This document shows positions 20,717 to 29,794 of a stretch of 32,357 nucleotides of DNA, one piece after another (positions within the stretch are counted from its first letter, which is position 1; each line of letters starts with the position of its first letter). Where the stretch lies: positions 540,666 to 573,022 of the forward strand of contig WELB01000086.1 of NCBI GenBank assembly GCA_009602725.1. Direction: 5' to 3'. The notes under the pieces are model-generated. The model did not search any database and was not told the DNA's origin. It was given only the letters and a program-made list of their open reading frames with translations. Both the position numbers and the translations under genes were made by a program. Origin of the DNA: Spirogloea muscicola. Its lineage: Eukaryota; Streptophyta; Zygnematophyceae; Spirogloeales; Spirogloeaceae.

Positions 20717-23700
20717 TCACGCTGTTCCTGTGATGACCTTTTCTTGCCGTTCAAGTTTCCTGATGGCTAGGAAACCAAGAAGAACTTGCAGCCCAAACAC
20801 CCCACTTGCTGCGAAGAGCGCTGTAGCCTGTGCCTGCGTAGACGTATTGTAACCTTCATGAGGCGTGCTCAACAGCAAGGAACAGCACTGAGGTTCCTAT
20901 CCACAAATTTGTGGTTGTATTACTTACCCTCAAAGAATTTGTGTACAGCATACTTGCAATATTCAGTAGGGTTGTCGCCAGCAATGCCTGCCAGAGTGCC
21001 TGCTTGTGTCAGAATAGGTGGTATACACGTACTACTGGGCACCTCAAATAACATCAATATCTGACAAGTGATGCATCAATTGAATTTGCATACATTTCCG
21101 AATGTCTTCTGGGTAATCGTAACCCTTTTCACAGCACGCTCTGCCTCCAGTGCTCTCACACGCAGCTTAAGGTCACCTTGCTCCTGCATTGAGGGTTGAA
21201 AAAATCAACCCAGGATCATGTTTGTAGTGACAAAGACTTGAGCAGGGACAAGGCCCAACAAGCAACAGTCAGAAGACAAGCATATACTGCCTCACATTCT
21301 AGGACCCTTTCAAGTCTTCTTCCCCAGCCAAAGGGATGACATCAAAAATGCAAAAATAAACAAACATCTTCAGTAGAAGAAGAAGGCCAGCCTCACCAGT
21401 CGCTTGATCACGTCTACCACCTGCTCTATCCGATCCGCCTGCCTCACGAGGTTTGAGAATGCTCGTGCTTGTTTGTTCCATCTGTCCCTAAGGTCCTGCA
21501 ATGCCCATTGCAATAGTCTCAGCTGTTGTAAGTGCATGCTCTTGTCTTGGTATGGCAACAGAAGAAGTGCAGGCAGGAACAGTCACCAACAGGCTTCTGA
21601 CCTGAAGTACAAAATCTGCGCCTGCTTCTCTAAATCTCAGCAACTCCAGAGCATAACTGCACATGCTGAAAAAGCACTTGATGCCTCCATGCACAGAGCT
21701 TCATAGCTCTTCCTATGAAGTCACGTGCATGCAGAAATAGAGCATGTATTGGGTCTTCTGTGGCTCATGCAATGATGCACGCCACAAGCACAGCAAGCCA
21801 GCAGAATGAAAGGTGCAGGCTCATCCACTCACGGCTTCGCGATTTCAGAAATGTCAAATCTTGGGTCCAAGCCCTTGCCAATGCCATCGAGCACTGCACA
21901 TGAATGCTTGCACACGCACCCTCTCAACTTCTCAAGTGACAGGGTCTACACAGCACCTAGCATACCTCTCTCACTGGTCATGGTAAGCTGCTGCTCAAAT
22001 GACCTCCTTATGCACATATAGCAAAGTAGAAAGGCACTGTAACAGCAACGTAATAGCAACCAGCAAAATGGTCTTGAAGCAGCATATCTGACTGCCGACT
22101 GAGGTTGTCAGGAATGAGGCAATCAGGAAGGTGCTATACCAGAGAATGCTCGGACCACGAAGGTGAAAGTAGCAGGGAATCGAAAAGGTTGGTCTGCACC
22201 AATTGCCAGAAGATCCTCCCCTGCCAACAGGATAACCAGAATACAATCACACCTCTAGCGCATTTCAACTGCTGGAGAAGGTTGCAATGGCTTGCTGCAT
22301 TCACCTATGGTTGCCAAGCGCTGGTTCCGTTTGGCCTTTGCCTCCTCCTTAGTGAGTTTCGTTTTGAAACCCAGACGCTTGTCTGCACCCTCTTTTTCTT
22401 TCTGTTGAGCTTTTAAGCGCTCTTCAAAACTGCACAGCAGATAGATGTCCCAAGTCAAGCGACGTCTACGCGCACGGATTTCGTCGAAGCCTTGCGGACC
22501 TGGAAGACCTGGAAGACCCTAAACAGCTAAAAAGGGGACCGACCTATTCAGGAAAAACTGAGCGGTTCTGCGAACGGCCGTCCGATCCCCAGTGGGAACA
22601 AGGACCCCCATCTGGACCATGGCGTCCAGCACTTTGTCGGGATCCTTTTGGTAAACGCCATAGAATGCCTCCATGAGGCCCTCTCTGATATTGGGACTAA
22701 TACTGCAAGCCACACCAAGTGCGCTTGGCTTTGCTTCAGAAAGTTGCCGAGCGAATTGAGTGAGAGGAAAGCACTAGGACCCTTCACACAGCCAGCAAGT
22801 GAGCTGGATGGCCTTCTCTTTGTGGGCAATTTGTAGAGGTGCAAACCTTCCCATCATGCCAAAATCATAGAATATCCTGCACACGCAAGCAGTGCAAAGG
22901 ATGTGAGAGGAGCAGCTGGTACAACGAGCTCAAATTGCACACTTCCACATGGAAGGGATCTCAAACAGCTTCCTGTCCATTACTTGCTTGCGCATAACTC
23001 AATCTCTTGCTTTCCTGCAGCTTAGCGGGATTTTCAAGCGCTGTACTAGTCCAACACAGGCTGTGCTACTCAGCAGAAAGGTCAACAGAATGTCAACTCA
23101 CAAGCGGCCTCCATCTGTGTCGTCCACTGCAATGTTTCCAGGATGCTGTCATCCACACAGATAAGGCTTGTCAACAGCTACTCACGCTGTTGCACAGCCT
23201 AGATCAAGGCAGTGCTTTCCTATGTTGCTTCAGATCATCTCCTCTGAAGCTGATGCAGTCACTTCTTAATGATTGGATGGGTGATTATTAGAAGCTCACA
23301 GGGTCAGCATGGAAAAACCCATGCTTCAATATCTGCTCCAAGTATGACTCCACAGCATATCTTGCCAACCTGACAGAGCCCAGCTTTTACCTTCAGTCAA
23401 TCAATACTGAAGTCACATTTATACCCAGCTAAGTACTCTTTGGAAGTGTGGCCACTAGGCAAGGCAATATATGCAAAGCTCCTCCTACCTTAATATGTAG
23501 GAAATCAATATCATCTGGCATGTTACAGTAACCAAACTACCTGGCACGGTCAACCCCCAGCTGATCTAGTGCTGCTATGCGATTGATCTTTATGCCTGGT
23601 GCAAATTCCATGACCAAAATCTGTCCAAACAGAGACAGGTAACATTCAGTGGATTGAACATTAATCACAACATGCACCTCCTGCTGCAAAAGTTCTCCAT

Positions 23701-25843
23701 TACAATCGTTGTCCATCGATGATTTTAGAGGACTGGCACTCATCCTGACAGTGACAATCAGCACCGCTTAACAGCAAGCTATCCATCCTCCTTGTTGTGG
23801 CCAATTCGTCCACAAGGCAAGCTCACTCGCGATGTTGTATGCTCCCAGTAGATCTCAGGAACCTTCACATAAGTGGTACTTTCAAAGTTCTTGCGAAAGC
23901 GATCAGCATTCTTTCCTTCTTTGCTGTAGTCAATCTCCTCATACAAGACAGTAGCACACTCATCATAAACGGCCACCCAGTCGCGCTTGGCACCATCAGA
24001 CTTGGGGTCGATGTTTTGAAGAAATTGTGCAATCACCTGCCAAGGAGAGAATTGGCAGTGCCTGTGAGCTGTGTGACGAGCTGTCAACTATATTAGTCAG
24101 ATCCATCAGCTTTTCAAGCTACCCACTGTCAGAGCTCAGAAATCTCTTGAAATTTGAAAGCACATCAGGGAGAAATGGAGCAGGAAGCTGGTGGTCAGAA
24201 TGAATGAAGCAGACCCGCAGATTCTTGAGGTCGACGTCAAAGAGGTCCTTCAGGCCAGGTCGCTGCACCTTGACCACCACCTCCTTCCCCTTCAAGCGCG
24301 CACGGTGTACTTGACCTGCTTAGTGCTCGGCAAGTCATCGTCAGGTTGCCATGTCCTCCAGATGCACGTGTCATCAGTACCATGCTGATGTTGCATGCGT
24401 CTGACGCAGGGTAACTTGAACAAGAGGAGAGTCAAGACTGGCAAGCGCTCTACGCTGTCAGACTGCCGGTATTCCATTGGACGCTCTTCTAGACATGAAA
24501 GGCTCCCTCAATGTCTGAAGCTGACAGTTGGCAAGACGTACCGAGAGAAGCGGCAGCAATCGGATTCTTGTCGAACCTTTCAAAAACCTCGCTAAGGGGT
24601 CTGCCCAGCTCTCTCTCGACTATTGCAAGCGCGGTCCCGGAGTCGAATGGTGGCACTTGGTCCTGCATGTCCAACCCTGCCGATAAGTTGAGCAAGGTAG
24701 GCACCAACCTCCGTAACCAGGAGATCAGCTCGCAGCCCTGTGAGCTGTTGTCATTGAGTTCAGTTGAGGATGTTCAACATGATGCAGGTACGACTGCTGG
24801 CGATGAACCCCCTTAGCAAGCAGGACTGCACCGGCCAATCTGACACCTGTGGTCACGAAGCAACATCTGAGGCTTTGGCGCTCGCCCAGTGGTGACAACC
24901 GCTGCCCTGGAGCCTGCTGTCACACCTTCCAGCTAACTTGCGGAGCATGAGCACCCCCAGCTGCTCGCACCTGGAGCTCCGCGAGCTCGTCAACGTACTC
25001 CTTTGCAAGGATGTCGACTCGCGTTGAGAACTGTTGCCCTAGCTTGATAAATGTGGGCCCAAGTCGGAGGAGGCCTTCCTTGAGCCACTTGGCTAGCTTC
25101 ATCCTCTTCTCCTTCTGTCGAGCGGCGTCTTTCTCCTTGCTGTTGCGCCACAACTTGAACGCAAAGCTGAGCACAAAGGTCCAGATCTCCAGGGTGCGCG
25201 CGAGGATGCCATAGGTCTTGAAGCGACTCCACTGGCCTCCCGGGGCCACAGAAACCTGCACAATGCAAAGACCCGCAGCTAGACGAATTGGTGCCCTGCG
25301 GCTGCACCAGAAATCTGCGCAGCTCTGAAGGAGAGAGAGGCGCAAGGGGCTCCTTGGCGGCTGCATCGACGGCATGCTGCACGTTGCCGGGTTGTGCGCG
25401 TGCCTTGATCTTCTGGTCAGCCGCGGCCTTGAACCACGGGACGTCGTCCTCTTCCGCGATGCACTCCGCTCGGGTGGCGCAGGCCGGGGCCTGGTCAAGG
25501 AGGGATGCCGCGGTCGCGGCAGCTGCGCCGTTCTCGGAAGCCAGGGTGGCCACCTCGCCCGCGCTCAGCTGCAAAGGCCGGTCAGCATCGAGTGCGCTCC
25601 TGGCGGCGACGACGGCGTTCAGAGCTGGCGCAGGCCGTGCCCGGGCCGCTCCGTTCTGCGGTGGAGCGGCGGCACGGACGGCCCCGTTGCCGGAGTGGTG
25701 GGCAGCATCGCCCCGGAGCCCGACGGCGTCGTCGCCGTGGGGGGCAGCGGGGGGCTGGCTGTCCGGGGGGGTGGCGGTGGCGGCGGGAGGCTCGGCGAGG
25801 CGGCAGCGGGGAGGGGCNGCAGCGCCGCGGCGGTGGCCGCCAT
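20717..25843 (-). CDS. ABC1K3: Plastid ABC1K3-type atypical kinase (UbiB/ADCK family)
   Basis: ABC1 kinases of plastoglobules regulate prenyl-lipid (plastoquinone/tocopherol) metabolism. Eighteen exons: 25843-25308, 25255-24971, 24662-24542, 24315-24215, 24036-23827, 23620-23541, 23369-23300, 23145-23102, 22876-22847, 22702-22544, 22429-22305, 22220-22140, 21893-21833, 21656-21602, 21495-21397, 21183-21094, 20987-20928, 20827-20717. Exons 2-18 give 593 residues in unbroken phase; with exon 1, about 770. Motifs: GPTFIKLGQQFSTR (KxGQ), IAAASLGQVHRARL (Ala-rich loop), EVVVKVQRPG (Lys), ILVMEFAPG, HADPHPGN (catalytic Asp/Asn), YDFGMMG, then ABC1K3-like SFEERLKAQ, GKGLDPRFDISEIAKPYALE and two C-terminal hydrophobic segments before VITGTA-stop. 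Exon 9 is only 30 nt. Exon 1 is Ala/Pro-rich (transit peptide); its best ATG (25843) is out of frame by one base, and an N at 25818 lies between, so a missing base is likely. It shows all residues of an active ABC1 kinase. Confidence 0.93.
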
Positions 25844-25959
25844 GGCCGGGGGGGGCGATCGCCGGTGGCGCTGCGAGGCTGACCACTGTTTGGGCTGCGG
25901 ATGTGGCTACTCGGCGGGCTGTGTGCTCTCTGACTTGCTCCGGGCTGGCCAATCACCGC

Positions 25960-26375
25960 TGCTGCTTCTTCAGCCATCGCCTTCGCCCTCCCCTGGCGGA
26001 GTCTCTCTTCGCCCTCAGCACCTTGCTTGCTTCTCTGCACCGTCCGGCTCCTTCAGACCTTGCCCAACCTTGGCAACGCCGCCGGTTCACTCGCCCAGGT
26101 ACTTCGTACCCACGCCTTGCATCTGTGTGCTGTCCGTGCCTTTGCGGCCTCCGGCTTTCGTCAGGGGGATAGTAATCCGGCAGCTAGTCTGTCGGATGTG
26201 AGGCTCCTCACTCGTAACTACTTGAGTGGTCCATCCTCCCCCGTTCTGCCATAGCCTCTTCAGGCCCCGCAGTCGCTGCTTAGCTCGTAGTTTGGCCCCT
26301 TCGAACCTTGTAAATTCTTTTCTGGCTTCTCACAGCCCTTGCCCCCAGTGGGAGAGCCACTTCTCTCTTTCGTAT
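25960..26375 (+). mobile_element. RT C-terminal fragment with full tail (copy E)
   Basis: It reads AGSLAQVLRTHALHLCAVRA, FAASGFRQGDSNPAASLSD and VRLLTRNYL. AGSLAQVLR is identical to copy A, showing that conservation extends upstream of the Met of the 50-codon block. The terminal stop is lost by a one-base change in spacing. The tail from 26227 has CAGTCGCTGCTTAGCTCG, CCCCTTCGAACCTTG and CTTCTCACAGCCC, near-identical to 26826-26960 and 27452-27590. Confidence 0.65.
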
Positions 26376-26690
26376 GCGCCTCGCGCCTTCATCGCAACGC
26401 TCACTAGCCTACGCCGTCCACACGCGAGCAGGTCGTGCTATGGCTGCTGCCTCTGGCTCTCGGCGCTGTGCCTCTTTCCCTGCAGCGAGCTACTCTGCTT
26501 TGATGTTACTCACAAGCAGGTACTGAGCTTCCCTGTGCATCGTCTTGTGTGATGTTTTTTTTGGTAGTGTAGTCCTTTTTCGGCACCTTTTTCTTTTGGC
26601 TTTGGACATTGTCCATTCTTCTTTTGGGCTGGCTTTGCCAGCTCCTCTGCTCTATGGGCGAGAAAGGAAGGCGCGCGGTGCGCATGAAAC
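26374..26690 (+). mobile_element. Open 50-codon RT C-terminal fragment with hairpin tail (copy G)
   Basis: Open from ATG 26374 to TGA 26526, exactly 50 codons: MRLAPSSQRSLAYAV, HTRAGRAMAAASGS and ASYSALMLLTSRY-stop. It aligns without gaps to copy A (4133-3981). The 3'UTR has TTGTCCATTCTTCTTTTGGG and the hairpin GCTGGC-TTT-GCCAGC (26628-26642). It begins at the end of copy E's tail, so it is inserted at, or was hit by, that neighbour. Confidence 0.65.
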
Positions 26691-26724
26691 CCCTGTCTCA
26701 GGCCTGGTCAGGATGAAAATTAGC

Positions 26725-27080
26725 AGGCCGTGCGTTGGCGGCGGCCTCCGGCTTCCGGGGAAAATTTTCCGGCAGCTAGTCTGTCGGATGTGAGGCTCCT
26801 CACTCGTAAGTACTAAGTGGTCCATCCTCCCCCGTTCTGCCATAGCCTCTTCAGGCCCCGCAGTCGCTGCTTAGCTCGTAGTTTGGCCCCTTCGAACCTT
26901 GTCAATTCTTTTCGGGCTGGCTTCTCACAGCCCTTGCCCCCATCGGGAGAGCCACTTCTTCTTCAGGCCCCGCAGTCGCTGCTTAGCTCGTAGTTTGGCC
27001 CCTTCGAACCTTGTCGATTCATTTCGGGCTGGCTTCTCACAGCCCTTGTCCCCATTGGGAGAGCCACTTCTTTCTTGTTG
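26725..27080 (+). mobile_element. Frameshifted RT fragment (copy J) plus a second solo tail
   Basis: AGRALAAASGFR is read first. A frame change at GGGGAAAATTTTCC follows, then the shared DVRLLTRKY-stop (26816). The tail to about 26960 holds the hairpin GGGCTG-GCTTCTCA-CAGCCC (26914-26933). At 26961-27080 the tail from TTCAGGCCCCGCAGTCGCTG onward is repeated once more without any coding part, joined through a TTCTTC stretch. Confidence 0.65.
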
Positions 27081-27084
27081 AGGA

Positions 27085-27215
27085 TAGGGGCCGGAAAAAG
27101 CAAGCCCAAAATAGAATGAACAAAGGACGAGAAGGGGCCAGGGGAAAATTCGAAGAACAACAAGCACAAAAAAGAAACGAGCAGCTACGAAGCACTCAGA
27201 AACCCCTAAGCAGTG
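27085..27215 (-). repeat. Inverted retroelement tail of the 17-kb subfamily (copy P)
   Basis: The reverse complement reads CTGCTTAGGGGTTTCTGAGT, GCTTCGTAGCTG, CCCCTGGCCCCTTCTCGTCC, TTTGTTCATTC and TTTTGGGCTTGCTTTTTCCG. It matches the sequence after copy O and the tail of copy D at 16675-17130, apart from the D insertion. Confidence 0.6.
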
Positions 27216-27309
27216 GATGACTGTGAGAGCCAGCCAAAGAAGGAACAGACAAGGTCCCCAGGGGCCGATACGCGCAGAATGATTGAGCAGCAGAAGGACT
27301 GGGCGAGCC

Positions 27310-27605
27310 GAGGCGGGTAGCCCTGGCGCTCTGCGTCCGCTCCCCCGCCGGGGGGCGCCGCTGTGTCAGCCTGTTTGCAGCCTGTTTGGGGGATAGTTTA
27401 CCGGCAGCTAGTCTGTCGGATGTGAGGCTCCTCACTCGTAACTACTAAGTGGTCCATCCTCCCCCGTTCTGCCATAGCCTCTTCAGGCCCCGCAGTCGCT
27501 GCTTAGCTCGTAGTTTGGCCCCTTCGAACCTTGTCAATTCTTTTCGGGCTGGCTTCTCACAGCCCTTGCCCCCTTTGGGAGAGCCACTTCTTCTGTTTGC
27601 AGGCT
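27310..27605 (+). mobile_element. RT C-terminal fragment with tail (copy K)
   Basis: It reads FAACLGDSLPAASLSDVRLL then TRNY-stop (TAA 27446-27448). From CCGGCAGCTAGTCTGTCGGA to the hairpin and GAGAGCCACTTCTTCTG it is near-identical to copies E and J, so these three are recent relatives. Confidence 0.65.
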
Positions 27606-28640
27606 CATGCTTTGCACCAGGAAGCTAGACAAGCTTTAGTTGGTTGCGGAAAAGGCTTGAAACTTGTCGTCTTGTATTCGCCGATCGATTGGCGGCCTCT
27701 ACTCGTTGACCCGTGGACACTGATGTGGACTCTTAGCATCAGGTGATCTTCATCTGTAGATGTGCTTGCTTCTACAATTGGCTACTCAGGCCCTCCATCA
27801 GGCCTTCCATCACCAGACACTCGCTTTTTCCACAGACCTCGTATCTCACCCGTCCGCCGCCCTAGCCTTCCTCCGGTCTCCCGATGTGTATGCTAGCTTT
27901 CACGGCGCGCCTTCAAACCTGTGCAGCCGCTACTCTCTTGGTTCGATGTCGAAGTTGTACTTGCTCAACGTAAGTCTAAATCCCCCTCAGTCGTACTTTT
28001 GCCCTACTTTGTAACAGCTCGTAGACTAGAGCTTCGCTGTAACCATGTTGTGCACTCCGGCTGCCATTGGCTTGACGAGTGTACTTGAAACTACGGCTTG
28101 GCCTCTCTTTTTACTCATGGACACTGCGCCGCCTGCAGCAGTGGCCCCACCCCCTCACCCTGTGAACGTAGAGATATGGTGAGCCAGCAATTTGGGCTTG
28201 GGGGCCATCATGTAAGATGCCGTGGTAAGTGGAACACTGAGCAGGCTGGGTAAGCATCTGCTAAGCCTAGTGGGTTGTTGGAGCGCTCCTGGTGAGAAAG
28301 GGTGGCCTGGTACATCTGGCTTGTTTCTGCACATGAGACGACTGCGCTGCTCCAGTGCGCCCTAGCCATGGCTGCCACCCCACCTGGGTGTGGGGGAGCC
28401 TGTGCTTACCTGATCTGTACCTGCCGTCAGAGCAAATCTAAGTCTGTACAACTAGTACTGGGCAATCTGCTGGGTCAATGGAAAATCAGGACATCGACGG
28501 TAGCTGAAGGCAGCCAAGAGGTAGAGCGTCAAGAGTTGCCAGAGCAGAGATTCTAACACCCATACCTCCCTTCAGGCGCAACTACTGAGCAGGTCGAAAT
28601 AAGGGCAGAGGCCACTTCGGTCCATCAACACTTCATAACA
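27606..28640. other. No confident gene
   Basis: Open frames run here (for example HALHQEARQAL at about 27600-27640, faintly like the AVHLRAGRAL of the RT fragments), but none has a start, splice structure or family I can defend. Two TGTAA motifs near 28010 and 28040 have no gene to serve. Confidence 0.3.
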
Positions 28641-28689
28641 TGTATACCGTGTGCAGAATAGGTTCCTGGCGATAATTCAAAGGACCCTC

Positions 28690-28835
28690 CCTTGGCCCCG
28701 CGTTCTTGCTGCTGCTTCCGCTCTTCGCACCTGCTTGCCTGCCCAACTCTGTCCACTCTTTTGGGCTGCCCTTTTGCAGCCACCATTCCCTATGTACAGG
28801 TGCGCTCTCTTTCTCCTATTGCCCCCCAACTCCTA
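28690..28835 (+). repeat. Solo retroelement tail with base-pair-swapped hairpin
   Basis: CTGTCCACTCTTTTGGGCTG leads into the hairpin GGCTGC-CCTTTT-GCAGCC (28764-28781), then CACCATTCCCTATG and a pyrimidine-rich end. Relative to GGCTGG/CCAGCC both sides of one stem pair have changed. No RT peptide precedes it. Confidence 0.55.
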
Positions 28836-28980
28836 CGCAGTCCCCCAACAAATCGAGCCGCAGTGTAAGGCCAGGAAATGCAGGTGCTTTGACAGAAACC
28901 CACTGTCCTGGGGGCCGCCACCCCCACGAAGGCCCATGGTCCTCAGCCAGGATGCTCTGCACTCACTCACTGCCTCCACA

Positions 28981-29654
28981 TCAGCACAACATAATGACAG
29001 CTGGGTAAGGGGAACAAGATCCTTGGAGCATGGAGGCAGAAGAGGACCAGCAGTCGCATATCAGTGGTGCAAACTCGCAGATCTTGAATTTGAGTAGCTG
29101 CGAGCTGCTTGCTAGCCTCACATGACAGTCCACCATGTAGTGGAGACAGGCGCATTGCCAAGAGTAGCATGCAGAGACTGAACACCTGACGACCCCATCC
29201 CTCATTTCGTCAGCCAGGCTGGCCACCCCACACAGGGCCTGGTGCTCTTCATGGGCGCCACTCATTCCCCCCCATCCCCCTCTCTTCATCATCGACGGCT
29301 CCCCAACCAACCCCCTCCCCAGCCCTGGCCCCACCCTCGGCCCCTCCTTCGCCGCCATTCTCGCGCCTGTCCTTGTCTGGCCCGCCTGTGGCCGCTTGCG
29401 CCTCCTGCATACCATTGCGAGGGATACCAAGCAGTGCCCGTGATGTCAGCAACCAGCGAAGTCCCTGTCCTTGCATCTCCTCCATGCAGGAACCACGCCT
29501 GCGACGCTGCTCCCACCAGAGCGTACAACTGCGTCGCTGTTGAGACACACACATGCACCACAATGAGCAAGTGGCTGTCAACCTGCTGAAGGCCCTCGGC
29601 AGCGGCACCTCCATCCTGCGACTCCTTCACCAGCCGCCGTCGAGCAGCACGCTC
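28981..29654 (-). other. Possible additional minus-strand exons (unrecognised)
   Basis: The segment 29654-29583 is a clean 24-codon, phase-0 stretch (ERAARRRLVKESQDGG, AAAEGLQQ) preceded by an AG acceptor and followed by GT. Other exon-like stretches are WWEQRRRRGSCMEEMQ near 29480-29530 and ALCGVASLADEMRDGVV near 29190-29245. I recognise no family. They may continue the zinc-knuckle gene, whose fifth exon has a GT at 29815-29814 in matching phase, or form a separate gene. Confidence 0.3.
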
Positions 29655-29794
29655 CTGTCAACAGAGTGCGACAGTCAACGTCGTGTGCAGCACCCACCAA
29701 TGCCCACAGCCTTCAGGCTGTCCTACTCAAACTCATGCAAGCTGCATGTCTTGCCAACCTTGGACCAGGCGAAATGGAAGCAATGCCTAAGACA

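Noticed and set aside
27760-28014. Open frame CSRYSLGSMSKLYLLN as another RT C-terminal copy.
   Set aside because: Resemblance to SYSDLHLLTRGY is limited to a few residues without the stop, the RAGRAL block or a tail.
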